Shown here: piece by piece, positions 40,233-52,386 of the stretch | How positions within the stretch are numbered: the stretch's first letter is position 1 | Layout of the letters: every line of letters begins with the position of its first letter | Assembly: GCA_023974075.1 (NCBI GenBank) | Contig: CM043788.1 | Span: 22,565,496-22,629,495 of the forward strand | DNA from: Chaenocephalus aceratus | Lineage: Eukaryota > Chordata > Actinopteri > Perciformes > Channichthyidae | DNA: 64,000 nt | Reading direction: 5' to 3' | Notes under the pieces: generated by a model | What the model was told of the DNA's origin: nothing | The model's input: only the letters and a program-made list of their open reading frames with translations | The model's database searches: none | Position numbers and translations under genes: made by a program

Positions 40233-40611
40233 CAGAAGAGAAAACTAGCTAATATATTTATGCTAGGTTAATTTTGACAAATCATTTAAATGTTTCACTC
40301 TATATTTTTGGGACCTTTGCAAAATATCTAATATTCCTTATCAGCAGATGGAGTGGGATCAATGCCATTTGAAGTCATCCAATTGGCTACTGTGTTAAGC
40401 ATTTGAGTATATTCTTGATATTGTGAAAAATGTGGGATATTGTTGAAAGTTCCAGTAATAGAGAATGGGTCGACCTTGAGATGTTTTGTCAAGGTCAAAA
40501 ATATCTTTCAGTATTTCTCTGGTTACACTTAGAGATTGTGGTCAAGGTTAAAAGACCCCAACATTGACTGAAACAGGATTTCAAACTGCAGTCTCTGGTG
40601 TCGAAATCACA

Positions 40612-40895
40612 AGCTTGTCCAAATGCTTCAAAATGTTGAATAGAGAGAGAAAGCTCATCAAGCTAAAGCTTTGTATAATTTGGAGGATGTTTAATATACA
40701 TAACATACAGTTAAAATGTGTTATCATTTCATGTTCCCCCCCAGGCATATTTCATACACAAAGGCTGTACTCATTGTGAAAACATAAAGGGGGGAAAGAC
40801 CAATACAAATGATCAGTTTGATAACATGAACTAATCTCATGTCGCACACAGTTGAGCATTGTAAGATAACAAATCTGCTTTTATGATATGAAATG
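40612..40895. repeat. Local duplication segment A' (copy of 38018-38272)
   Basis: See segment A for shared blocks. Same strand as segment A. Confidence 0.65.
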
Positions 40896-43811
40896 CTGAA
40901 AACATCCCAGTTCTTAGTAATAGTCATATTGTAAGCCATTTCTTTTTTTGCCTCATGTGCATTGTCTGCTTATCTTGCTATCTTGTGGCATCTCATTAAC
41001 TACAAACGTCTTTACCTTGATTTATGTCAGTAATAAGGTAAAGTGTATTGATCCCTTAAGGAAGATCCAGAATAGCCACCTATCTTAACCACAACATGCT
41101 CGATAAGAAATACCCCAGACATTAAAAGACACATTGTGTTTCAGCTGCCGCATAATGGCCATTCTGCAGTTATGACACAGAGAGGAAGTCCTGGGAGACA
41201 CACCAAATATATGAGAACACTTAAACCTTTATTTATCACAGCCTGCAAGTGGTCATTATGGGTCTAACTAGAAGCAGCACAGAGAAAACCAATAGTTTAA
41301 GTGATACAGTATATTTCATAAACAAATGATATGAACATTTGTAACCCTAGTGTTGTGGTCGTGTGTGGCTGGAAGAGCTGTTTACATCAATCTTGCTTTA
41401 TTGTGTTTACACTGTAGTGTACATGGCAATCAAACAGGAAAAAAACCTACAGAGCAGCAGCAGCCACCTCGTGATTTATTTTTGTCAATTCCTTTCTTTC
41501 CGTTCAATTCCTGACCCTTGATCTTGGCTGGTTGAGATTGATTGGTGGTCAATATGTTTTTGCTCCCAGGGGGTGTCTTGTAGAGCTTGAACTGCCTGAT
41601 GGGATTGCTTTTGCTACTGTCTGGTCATGTTTGATGGCAATTATGTTTTCATCTCTTTCTTTGCCATCTTAATTAGTCGGGCTCAAACAATACAACCTCT
41701 TTCTTCATTACAATTTCATTTATCTTCCTTGTCACTCTCAGGAGACTGAAAAGGTGTGGTTAAAAATCTGTGTGTATTAGGTCAGAAGCTTTATACAGTA
41801 TATGGTCAGAAGGCAGTTCGGTGGCAATAAAGCAGTCAGTTATTCTTTGCCTTTTCACATTTGATATAATATAATAGAGCCTATACAAATATGATTTGTG
41901 TAGAAGTTGTTTATTTTATTATACCCATAGAGACATGCAGACAGGCTGTAGAGTTATTGTTTTCAGACATTCTCTGTGGGTTTCCACATTTCACTGTGAC
42001 TAAAATCAATAGTGCAGGAAATTGTTTTGTGCCAGAATTAATCAACATTCTGATGTTTTGGAGGACACTAAACTTGCTAAAGCGTGCAATTTAACTGAGG
42101 GCTCAACTTACATGACCTTTTAAAGGCATCTTTACAGCCAGTAAGAATAATAGTCCATTCTAGAAGCCTGTTCAGTCAGAAATTCCATCTTCACGTAATT
42201 TGCCTGCCTGTTTTATATTTCACCCTGCCTACAGTATGTGACCTGAATACAGTCCTTCGGACCTGACCCAGCCTTTGAATAAACTGCCACAAGAGGAATA
42301 TCATCTCAGAGTGTGCTCTACTCTGTGCATCCCAAACTCCCTCTCCTTCCTGGTGTCTGCCTCCCTCCTCAGTGCAATCATTAGTTGAGATGTGGCACTA
42401 TAGCCACTGGCGGTAGTTTTAATGCCCAATGTGTCCGTCTACTAAACACCATTAAGAGGGGCCTGTTGTAAGAAATGGCAATTTCCTATGAAGCGCTGGT
42501 GTCCACGGTGGATTTTTCTTCCCCCTTTGCACTGACAGAGCCACAGTCTAGACTGTGCTAATGGTTTCCACATTTAACAAGCCTTCTTCATTCCTCACAC
42601 AGCCTGAGACAGACAGTGACACGGAGAGAGGGTATAAGTGGGAGAGAGGGCATTAACCTCAAATCTCAGTCATATAAACTGAACTCCATAGGGGTACGTG
42701 TGTGCACTATATCTGCAAAATTAGTGGCAATAACGAAAATAAAGCTTTTATATTTTATGAAATAAGATGATAAAAGGAATTGCTCCATCTGGAAAGAAAA
42801 ACACAGGGAAGGCTTAAAATAACTGCCATTTGTCTATATTATCGCTAAATGTCTGTACTTGGTTCTGTTGTTTCTTTAACATGTCACTGTTAAATGCTTC
42901 CACATTCGAAAACTAGAAGGAAAGATTTAAACAGAAATTGGTACTTCATTGGTGCAATTAGCCACGTATTGTTAGGTTAGCATCCATGCCACAGCCGATG
43001 TTATTGTCTTGACAGTGGCTTTATGAAACGCCACACGGTACTCATAGATCAGAGAGACTAATTATTGAATTCTCACTGATTAACATTTAATTTCCAAAGT
43101 CGAATGTTCATAAAACATACTTCATCATTTGATGGCATCATAATTTCCGTCTTCTATCTGAAAACTGTTATTGAACGTTGGTTTTCTGACTCTCTTTAGG
43201 TGTTTTCTCAAGCTCCCTGCGTTTATGTGTGTAATGTTACTCTGCTGCATGGCTTTTATTGTGTTTTTATTCGCTTCACACTACTTTCCTTTTATCTGCA
43301 CTTGCTCTCTTTTTTTTCTGTCCTTTCTCTTGACTTTGATGTCTTTTTTCCAGCATACTCCCCCCTCTCACTACATCAGGGCAAGAGTAATAAGAGATCA
43401 GTGTTCCAATGAAAGCCACTAATCAACACTAACCTTCATTTAAAATGTAATCTAATATTAACTAAATTTGCCCTTTCCATAAATTGGATTTTACATCTGA
43501 AGGACAAGGCGGTGGGATGGGGGGGCTGAGTAGAGTAGAGGTGGTCAAAAGTTATCGTTTACATTTAGTGCCAAGGGGTCGACCGACCAAAGCATACCCA
43601 AAGTTTCCATTAAATTGAATGGAAGTCAACACTATAGCTTCTGCCTATTCGGGCCGGACCCACTTTCTCCTTAGAAACCAGGCAATTCCAGCGCAGATCT
43701 GCAGTCATGTGAATGCAGCTTCATATAATATTGCGTCCAATGACATTCTATAGCCACATTTCCTTCTTAATTTATAGCCACTCTCTGGTCTTTTCCAACT
43801 CCCTCTCATTC
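40896..43811. other. Unannotated intronic sequence
   Basis: A possible antisense retroposon tail (gtgtattgatcccttaagga, 41044-41063) is the only hint of an element. 43171-43422 is a pyrimidine-rich frame without domains. Confidence 0.5.
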
Positions 43812-43816
43812 AAAAG

Positions 43817-44325
43817 TGTTGGTGGAATAGATAGATCATAGATATCTACCTTTTGCCCTCTGACGTTTATTACCAACCGTATCTCCCTTAAGGAAGGGCT
43901 GCTTCAGCCATATGTTGTTGTTACCCAGTTTATGACCGGCAACTCTCGATCTGGTTTATTGCTGTGGGTACACTAGAACACTTCCTTCTTGGGGTTTGTG
44001 GACTCCAAGGTGTGAAATCTTCGAGGCCATAAGCGTCAGCCCGCAAGTAATTCAGTGTCCCCAGCTGTTTTAGTCTATCTGGCCTAAGAATGTTGATTAC
44101 CCTCTCCAAACTAGTTAAAAGGTCTATCTAGAGACAGGCGCTTTCAGAATTGACGTGGCAACTCTTCCGTGTAGTCAGAACCTCTGACTCTGGACTTGTT
44201 TTGTGAATTCTCCGGCCGAAGCTCCAAATAAACCATCAGTGTTTGACATCAAAGCGCCAGCTCTCCCCATGTCTCCTTTTGAGTCGGTGACTCCTCCTGC
44301 ATTGCTACACAGAAGTTTCCCCACA
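43817..44325 (+). mobile_element. Solo LTR, family A copy 2, TSD aaaag
   Basis: 509 bp, beginning TGTTGGTGGAA and ending TTTCCCCACA, flanked by the exact 5-bp duplication aaaag (43812-43816 and 44326-44330). It aligns along its length with 22642-23160. Shared strings include GTTTGTGGACTCCAAGGTGT, AATTGACGTGGCAACTCT, GTGAATTCTCCGGCCG and GTGTTTGACATCAAAGC. The AATAAA is conserved. Its own different TSD shows an independent insertion rather than a segmental duplication. Confidence 0.88.
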
Positions 44326-44330
44326 AAAAG

Positions 44331-45161
44331 CCTACCTCATATTTACGTGGCCATGTATCATCATGCTTCAGTTCATGGTCTCCGGTGTAGGGATATGCAA
44401 AGTGCCACACTCATGCATTCACACATACATATATTATGCACCCATGCTTATGAACAACACACCACTGCAGTCATGCATACACAAATATATGTAATCACAC
44501 GGTAAATACACACGAGAACACATACTCACCTTAACTCATGCATACACTGATGATGCCCATGTGCCCATACACTTATTCCATCTCCAAAATAACTTGCATG
44601 AAGTAATTGTGATAAGATGTGGCGATGCTGGAAAAAACATTATTTTCCTTCACATGGCGTGTGATTTGAGAGTTGACCCTATAAGAAGAAAACAATTGTC
44701 ATTGACCTGTTGAAGTCAGTGCATCATGTCCTGTGGGTCATCAAGTAGTTTTATCAATGTTCTTTACTTGACAGCTCACACTAACCCCATGAGGCAAACT
44801 CATGTAAAAAACCGCAATCATTTCAAGGAGGAAGATCAGTATTTTTTAGAACCTTTCTGAAGATAATAACTAAAAAACAATGCCCATACAACTTCTTAGA
44901 GCCCAAGGGTAACATCTTAACATTTCTTTTATTTCTACCAAAACCCACAAATAATCAGTTACCAACAATATAATACAAAGAAGCTACAAATCCTCTCATC
45001 TGAGGAGTTGTAACCAAGAGAATGTCACTTGCAAATGCTAGTAAACAAATTAAACAGGTTTTTAAATAGTTGACTATTTCATGTCAGTGCTAATATGCAA
45101 TTAAGAAATATGTTATAACATTTGAGATAAAGACTGTTTTTGTAACTACTCTAAGTATTCT
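44331..45161. other. Unannotated intronic sequence
   Basis: Nothing recognised apart from scattered CA-rich short words at 44410-44530. Confidence 0.5.
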
Positions 45162-45810
45162 TTAAGTTAAGCCCGAAGGTCCCCGCCGACGGGGACCCTG
45201 ATTTTTTGTATACACACTCACACAAATATTTTTAATATTTTTTAAGAATCTTTTTTTTTATTTACATTTTTTTATTTTTTTTTTTTTAATGGAATGAATA
45301 CCTATAGTGATTATTCAATGTAATACAATGATTTTTATAGTCTGGTATCTGAAAAAGGTCAAATGGCACTGATGGAACCAAATGTGCCCAAATGTGCCCA
45401 AAGCTTATTCCGCCTGGACTTTATTTTCATAAACCTCTCTAAAAAGGTCAAATGTCACTTGTTTTGCCTCAATCTTGATACAGGGTACTTATATGTTATG
45501 ATTTGGATTCCTAAAGCTTTTAGGCTACTAACCCATCATTCAAGGTTGGTCTTCACTATAAGTAATGGGTTTTCTTTAGGCGGAGACAGGAATTTACATT
45601 TTTTTGCTATGTTCCATCTGAATTTACTCTGACACAGAAACATCTATATTGATTCTGACACTTCTACATCCAACTCACAGATGTAACCTTGCTTTGATAA
45701 CAGAAAATATTCATATAAACCTTTTAGAAGTGAAGTTACAGTCATTTGTTCTGGGAATGTCATTTTCGAGCCTGAAACCTGAAAAACAGGCTCGGGGTTT
45801 AACAGGTTAA
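45162..45810. mobile_element. TTAA-flanked piggyBac-like MITE (candidate)
   Basis: Both ends have TTAA twice (45162-45165 and 45167-45170; 45799-45802 and 45807-45810). The inward termini are related: GTTAAGCCCGAAGG on the left, CCTGTTAAACCCCGAG on the right. Each end carries an 8-bp perfect hairpin: GGTCCCCG/CGGGGACC (45178-45185, 45190-45197) and CGAGCCTG/CAGGCTCG (45767-45774, 45787-45794). There is no transposase. TTAA target sites fit piggyBac-type elements. Confidence 0.55.
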
Positions 45811-46744
45811 ACATGTTGCCTGACCAGAGGTTAGGGAAATAAATAAACTAAAGGTAACTGCATTTTCAAATTGTATAAACCCTATGAGTTGAATATCCGT
45901 AAGTGTCCGACCCTCCCAGAACCATTACAATTCTTAATTTATTTGAACAAGCCTGTGAAAACAAGACCACTGTTTGAAACGAGGTTTAATGGGCGTACCA
46001 TGAGGATATGAGCCAATGCAACCAATTCAAACCGTTTAGACTTGCAAAGTCCTTTACAAGCCAAATAATTGGCTGATCCCTACATCTTTGGTCTTGTATG
46101 ACTCATTGATGCAGGTGAGCGCACTGTTAGCTTAGGCTCCCCCGCCTCCTTCTTTTGTCTATTCAAGTCTTCTCTTCTCCTTTATAAAGGGTTAAGTGAC
46201 TAAAATAAAAGGATTCATTCATGCAGTGCAAGTTCTGAAGGAGTGTAACAATTCATCTTTCCTGGATTTATTTGAATGAAATTGCAAACAGCAAAATAAT
46301 AATATACTACTAAAACCCAGTCTCTGAATGAAATAACAGGGTAAAACAGTGGAGATATAAGCACATAATTGTATGTGTGTGTGTCCTTTGGTTGTGTATT
46401 AAAGCACATGGTGTGTGTGTTTGTATAAATGTTTAAGGATGAGTAGGTGAGTGGACAAATGAGGATTGTACTCCACTGTGTGTGTGTTCGTATGTCCTCA
46501 GGTCATCAGTAGCCCCAATTTGATCAGATTCCAACCCAATACCTCTGCGTCTCTCGCTATGCAGCTTCATCCAATTACCTTGGTCCTAGTCTGTCCCTGC
46601 ACTAATAATCTCCATCCAGTGAACCAATATCTGAGCCTAACCTCCCCCTCTTACATCTCACTCTGTTTCCTTTGTTTTTCCCTCCCTCTTATTCCTTGAG
46701 GAACAACATTAGTAATGTTTAACAACAGCCCATCAAAATGAACA
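45811..46744. other. Unannotated intronic sequence
   Basis: Nothing recognised. Confidence 0.5.
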
Positions 46745-47694
46745 CATGGGACCTTTCAGAGAGGTAGTTCACAAACCACCCCACTGCATGGCTGGATTAT
46801 GCCAATACTGACCAGCCTCTGCTTCAAAATGCGATGATCGACGGTTGTCAAACGCTTTGGACAGGTCAATAAATAGAGCTGCACAACTCTGCTTATTATC
46901 TAATACACTCGCCTCATCATTCCCACTTTCATTGTGGCAGTGATGGTGCTGTGTTGCTTTTCTGAAGCCCGACTGATGTTTAGACAGGATGGCATTTGGA
47001 CATAAAAAACACCTTTACCTGTTCACTCACTAAGTGTTCAAGAACCTTAGCCAGAACTGATAATTTAGAGATGGGCCTATAATTATTTAATAAAGTGGCC
47101 TCCCCACCTTTTAGTAGAGGCAGGGACATACGCTGACTTCCACCAATTTTGGAATTGTGTTAGTGCTGAGGGAGAGGTTAAAAGAGGTGGCGCAATAAAA
47201 TCTGCAGCTATCTTTTAAAAAGAAAGGCTCTACGTTGTCCGGACCGGCCGGTTTCTTAGGATCTAACGTGGTTAAAGCTTCACGAACACATCAACAGTAA
47301 AAGGAGTAAAACTAAAAGGGTTTTCCAAAACACGTTTTTCAGAGTCACAGACTGTGGTGTTCACAGAAGCAGAGTTAGTGACAGAATCAAATAGAGACCC
47401 ACAGGACACAAAATACTCATTAAAACAATTTAACATAGTGGCCCTGTCCGATATAGTGCCAGATGCTGTGGTAATGCACGGAGGGTAGCTCATTACGGAT
47501 ATCGATTTTATGGCTTTCCAACATTTTCCAGGATTATTCAGGTTCTTTTGTGGTTACTGACAGATAATACTTAGAACCTTTTTATTTGTGAAGTAAAGCT
47601 ATTTCTTAGCTGCCTAAAGCGTAGCCATTCTACCTCTGAGCCTGATTTCCTAGCCTTTGCCCAGGCCTTGTTTCTCTCATGTAGGAGACTAGAT
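46745..47694 (-). pseudogene. LINE reverse-transcriptase fragment, minus strand
   Basis: On the minus strand, with many frameshifts, the order of typical LINE ORF2 pieces is visible. An ERNKAWAKARKSGSEVEWLR-like linker (about 47690-47600) comes first, then FNEYFVSCGSLFDS (about 47430), a KPAGPDNVEPFF segment (about 47250), NNYRPISKLSVLA (about 47070), SGFRK (about 46975), and a FIDLSKAFD reverse-transcriptase block at about 46848-46874, followed by DHRILKQRL. The catalytic YADD block and the 3' UTR are missing, so this is an internal fragment. The style is that of a jockey/L2-like fish LINE; the family is not fixed. It abuts the oppositely oriented LINE starting at 47702. Confidence 0.75.
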
Positions 47695-48039
47695 CAAAAT
47701 AAATAACTCCACATCTCTCCCTCTGCACCTCAGTATAGGATCTCCACAAGGCTGTGTCTTATCCCCCTGGTATTCTCACTCTACACAAACCAACTCACAT
47801 CTCAGCACCCCACAGTCAACATATATAAATACGCAGATGACACAACAATAACAGGACTCATCTCAAATAATAATGAAACACAATACCTCACTCGGATCCA
47901 TCAAGCAGTCACCTGGTGCTCAGAAAACAACCTCCTATTTAACACAGCAAAAACCCAAGAAATAATCATCGACTTCAGGCGAAAGCCACAGCCCAAATCA
48001 CCTCTATCTATCTCCGGCAAACTCATTTCCACCACAGAA

Positions 48040-48549
48040 TGTTACGGTCTCAGGCACTTAGGATGTTGGACCCAATTGCAGACAGGGAGACAGAGGTAAA
48101 GTATTGGTAAGATACTTTATTTTTCCAAAAAAAACACGATGAACAAAAAAAGGTCACTAACTAATCTCAGGATGAGATGACAAAAAATGAGACCAAAAGG
48201 AAAATTGCGAGGAACAAAACTATTCTTGAGCACAAAAAAAGCATAGACCTGACCATGGGCAAGAGACAATACGAACTGACACTGAGAGACAGGGGAATTT
48301 AAACACAGGGTAACAAGACACAGGTGGGACCAATCAGGGGCGGGGCTGACACTGATGAGCACAGGAGACACACAAGGAGTGACAGGTGAAAACAATCAGG
48401 AAATTAGACACACCAGGGAAACTAACGACAGACATGAAAACACAGGGAAAAGAGACCAGACAATACACAGGGAGGAAAACATGACAAGGAGAACGGAAAA
48501 ACACCCACACCTAGACATAGAAACGTGACATGACAAAATAATCCTGACA
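48040..48549 (-). mobile_element. Solo LTR inserted in the LINE, TSD cagaa
   Basis: 510 bp with TG...CA ends (TGTTACGG...CCTGACA), flanked by the exact 5-bp duplication cagaa (48035-48039 and 48550-48554). On the minus strand it has the look of a fish Gypsy-type LTR: TGTCAGGATTATTTTGTC start, CACCTG-rich middle, a TTTAAATTCCCC promoter-like site (about 48293-48304), and AATAAAG near 48120. It is unrelated by eye to the two family-A LTRs. Confidence 0.85.
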
Positions 48550-48914
48550 CAGAATCACTCAAATGTCTTGGCACTCACATAAGCAATAACCTCAAATGGA
48601 AGACCAACACAGACCACATCTACAAAAAAGCCAACCAAAGGCTATTCTTTCTGCGGCAGCTCAAGAAATACAGAGTGAGGAAACATCTCCTAATCCAGTT
48701 CAACACAGCCATCATCCAAAGCATCCTCACATCATCCATCACAGTCTGGTACATCAGTTCAGACAACCTCTCCCGGAATAAACTTCAACGTATCATCAAT
48801 AAAGCATTAAAAATCACCTGCAGTCCCCTTCCATCACTCGAATCACTTCACCACCAACACACTGTCACAAGGGCAAAGAAAATCATTTCTGACCACTCCC
48901 CCCCAGGTCACTAT

Positions 48915-50056
48915 AGGCTTGTTGAGACACATTGCGGCTCGCCTCGAAAGTAGACGAGAGTAGCCGATCGCAGCCGGGGGAGGTGTCAAAAAGCTCGTCT
49001 TATAAGTCGGACAACTCGGACTCGAGTCGGCTTTGACTGGCTGGGTTTGCAATGGCGGAAATTGCGTTGGCGTTTTTCGTTGCAGATGAAGTGGATGCAA
49101 TAGAAATGCTCCTCCCTCTTAATGTTTGCAAAACTGATAGGTGGACAGGCTACAAATGATCAGTCCCTTCAGATCCGCACACATGAAGCTTAATGAGGCA
49201 TGAATTGAAAGACCTGCTGCATGTGTTAATTCTTTAGCTGCACTTTAAGCTTTATGATGTGTACAACATGGATGTTAATTTGATTTAATCTTGCCATTTT
49301 AAATGATGTATTCAATAAATAAGGTTAAACCAAATCATTACATTACAAAAGATTTTATTTTAATGATTTGGTTTAACTTAAAGAGAAACTTTATTGTTAT
49401 TGCACCTATTACAGGTACTGAGACAACGAAATGCAGTTTAGCTTTCTAACCAGGTGCAACAAGCAGTGAAGTGGAAAGTAAGGTACACAATCTACAGAAT
49501 AACATATAGAATGAATTGAATGATTGAATAAACAGTGGGGTATGAATTACACTAGATATCAGCCTGTGAGCAGTATGAACAGTGTGTATTGAATATGCTA
49601 AGATATATAAAGTATGAAAACGGTAAGCAGTATAGTATAAAATAAATAGATAATTAATTTCATGATGATAAACATTGTGGAAACAATGATTGAAAAATGG
49701 GAATGGATGTGGCGACGTTAAAACTGACACAAAAACAACACAAACTTTTGCCAGCCAATTGGAGAGTTTCATCAGCAGCACGTGGTTAAAACCACCAATG
49801 AGCCGCTCAGCTCGAGATACCACGTGAGCCGTTTCCCATCAAGGCATTTTCGCTTCCGCAGCTCGTGGACGAGCAACTGCGCCAACTCGCCTCGCCTCGC
49901 TCTCAAGGCTGCGGGCGTCTTTGTCCCGCGAGGATTCAAAGTCTCATGTGGGCGAGCCTCCAGAGCAAGTCGGAACAAAAATGACTAACCATCATGCAAC
50001 GCACTAGCAAGACGTTGATTGCAACTGCGCAGGTCTTGCTTGTCTCAAACAAGCCT
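48915..50056. mobile_element. Terminal-inverted-repeat DNA element in the LINE, TSD tat
   Basis: 1142 bp. The left end is AGGCTTGTTGAGACA; the right end read inward is AGGCTTGTTTGAGACAAGCA. The 3-bp target duplication is tat (48912-48914 and 50057-50059). A 3-bp TSD suggests the PIF/Harbinger group, though the usual target is TWA, so a 2-bp TA/AT reading is possible. A 16-bp perfect inverted repeat lies inside (49325-49340, 49361-49376). A short frame starting MAEIALAFFVADEVDAIEML (from 49052) may be a remnant of an element protein; there is no transposase. Confidence 0.75.
49380..49660 (-). mobile_element. Possible antisense LINE 3' UTR inside the DNA element
   Basis: gaaactttattgttattgca at 49384, then acaacgaaatgcagtt, is the reverse complement of a frequent fish LINE end (..TTTCGTTGT...GCAATAACAATAAAG). 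If real it is a third layer inside the 48915-50056 element. Its other boundary is not visible. Confidence 0.4.
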
Positions 50057-50374
50057 TATGTCTTCCAACTTCTGCCCTCAGGGAGGCGCTACAGGTCACT
50101 GTCCGCCAAAACCGCCCGCTTCAAAAACAGCTTTTTCCCCTTTGCAATACGGACACTAAATGGACTCTAAATAACCCCAATGAACAATAACAATCCACCA
50201 CACCTTGAACTTTATGTTATGATATGTATTCACCCTGTGCTGTGTGTTGTACTTTTTATTGTCTGTTTATTGTATGTTGAATTGTATGGAAAAAGCTGTA
50301 ATACTCTGCACTGAACACACATTCCACCAGCCTGGCTGTGTGGTCATTAAAGATTCTAATCTAATCTAATCTAG

Positions 50375-52325
50375 ATAATTTAGCAGCAAACCAAGGTATT
50401 GATTCGAGGGATGCCTTGGCCTTGCTATTCCTGCAAAGTAGCCAAGCAATGAAAGTCTACTGTCCTCAAGCAGCCACTCCCCAATTTATGGTGCAACCTC
50501 ATGGCTGAAACTTAACTTTAAGTATGCTATTTCACAGACGATCATCTTGTTATGGACCCACTGTTAGAAATAATTGATGAAGTGTCACATGGAGGACATA
50601 AGTGCAATATTCTCATTCTCTTACTGCACTACAAACATTAATACACTCATTATCTTGAGGCATTAGTGAAACTCATGATGTCCACGTTGATTTGTACTGT
50701 AATGATTCTTACAACTAGATTTTACTGAAGGGAGAAAAATAAGAGTTTTCACCCTGCATTTTTTTTTGTATCCTTAAATATTGAATCTATTTAAATTTGA
50801 AGTGTGTGGAGTATTGAGTGATATTAAAATTACACTACTGATAGTGCTTTATCAGTAGTGTGAAGAAGGCTTGTTTTTGAATGAAAAACAATAATATACT
50901 AATATACAAAATTATAACCCCAAAAATATCTGAAGACAGATGCACATATATAAAAGTGTAAAGACTGGAGATGCCTGTTATAATACACAGGCAAGGAGGG
51001 GAAGCGATTGTTGTGCATAGCCTAACAAAAAAATAACATTCCCTCTTTTTATTTTTACACTTGTTGTCTACTTATCTAAACAAAAATATAAAAGTCACTT
51101 TGGGCTCTGAATAGGAATGAACCTCTTGACCTGGAACCTCTATGTGTGGGAAACACTGATTGAGGCAAAGAGAAAGAGAAGAACTGAATATAGAGTTAAT
51201 TTAGTACAAATTACTTTGAAATTCATATTCAATTCAATAATCTTGTTGTAATTGCCCAACACAGCATAATGTGGAGCCAATTTGTATTCACAGCAGTGCA
51301 GAGTATTTGGGCATTCATAATATTCCACCAATGTGATGAGACACGGTTTTTGGGTGTTTGCATAAAAAAGCATGTACATCATCAATCTGCACTGTGCTGT
51401 CAGGGCATGGGGAATTCAGTGTACCTTCAAGCATTTTAGATTCATGGCACTATAATGCTTTATGCCAGCAGAGGGTGAATCATCCATACGCTTACATTCA
51501 ACATGTGCCATATTAACACATACGCTCCTCCCATGTCCCTTTGTTTTTGACGTGATGTCTCACTGTGGCAGACAGTGACTTAAGAATGACTTGTATTACC
51601 TCCCAACCTTAAACACACACCTCATGATTAATACATTACTTTAGCATTAGCCTCCGGGGCTACGAGCCGTCTGAATCAATCACCTGGGAGGCAAGCTTTG
51701 ATGCTAGGCAGACGTCTTGAGAGTGGACATGGTGGCACTCTTCAATGCTCCAATCCCCACCCTCCTTGTGAAGCGAAATTAAGAGGGTAGTTAATCAAAA
51801 GTTCATTAGCATACAGCGCCTTGCTCAGTCCACCCCTATATACCCTGCTCATAATGGCCACTTAGGCAGGCCATGTGAGAGGAATAACAAGTCTATACTA
51901 TAGACAAAGGTCTGTACCAATCCTGGTTGTCGACTCGTTTGACTTAAAAGACTGCATCGTCCCCTATGTGCTAAATGAGTTTTCTCACCCTAGGACCAGC
52001 AGCCTATATCAATTCAGCTGCACATATTTCAAAATATTAAGGCAGAAATTGAAATTTGTTTACATAATACATTTAATTAAAGTCAACTTTTCAGTTTTTT
52101 CAGTGTGCACCATATCAATAGGATAATTAAATTGTCAATGACATAAGTCTTTGTATGTTTGCTTGTAGCCAATGTAATAGTGTGTGCCAGTTCACTTGAC
52201 TTTAATTGTGGGATTCGCATAAGATCTTGGGGCTATTCAAATAAAATATGTTTAGTGAATCTGGTTTGCAGAATTCAGTTAACTGCATATCGTCAGGTCA
52301 TTGTATTAATGTTTAACATAAAATC
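50375..52325. other. Unannotated intronic sequence
   Basis: AT-rich, nothing recognised. Confidence 0.5.
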
Positions 52326-52386
52326 ATTAGTGTGAGAGCACGGAATTGAATAGCGCTATATAAGTACAGTCCATTTACCATTTACC
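52326..52386 (+). mobile_element. LINE/SINE-like 3' tail
   Basis: gaatagcgctatataagtac followed by agtccatttaccatttacca is a typical fish retroposon end with a CATTTAC short repeat. The body was not recognised. Confidence 0.5.

Larger units (their letters stand above)
47702..50374 (+). pseudogene. 5'-truncated LINE with two nested insertions
   Basis: LINE ORF2 3' half in three pieces (47702-48039, 48555-48914, 50060-50170), plus a 3' UTR ending ATTAAAGATTCTAAT and (CTAAT)n at about 50374. Piece 1 holds SPQGCVLSP and the YADD catalytic box (47830-47841). Piece 2 has ESLKCLGTHISNNLKW and LQRIINKALKITCSPLPSLE. Piece 3 has LPSGRRYRSLSAKTARF and a stop at 50168-50170. A one-base frameshift lies near 47770. 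Both interruptions fall inside codable sequence, and the frame continues across each insertion once the insert and one target copy are ignored. The style is that of a fish CR1/L2/Rex-like LINE; the exact clade is uncertain. Confidence 0.85.

Noticed and set aside
46745..48039. Single LINE with a twin-primed 5' inversion
   Set aside because: The minus and plus fragments abut head to head, but the motif styles (NNYRPISKLSVL, AFDTVDH versus SPQGCVLSP, YADDTTI) look like different LINE families. Alignment to consensus sequences would decide.
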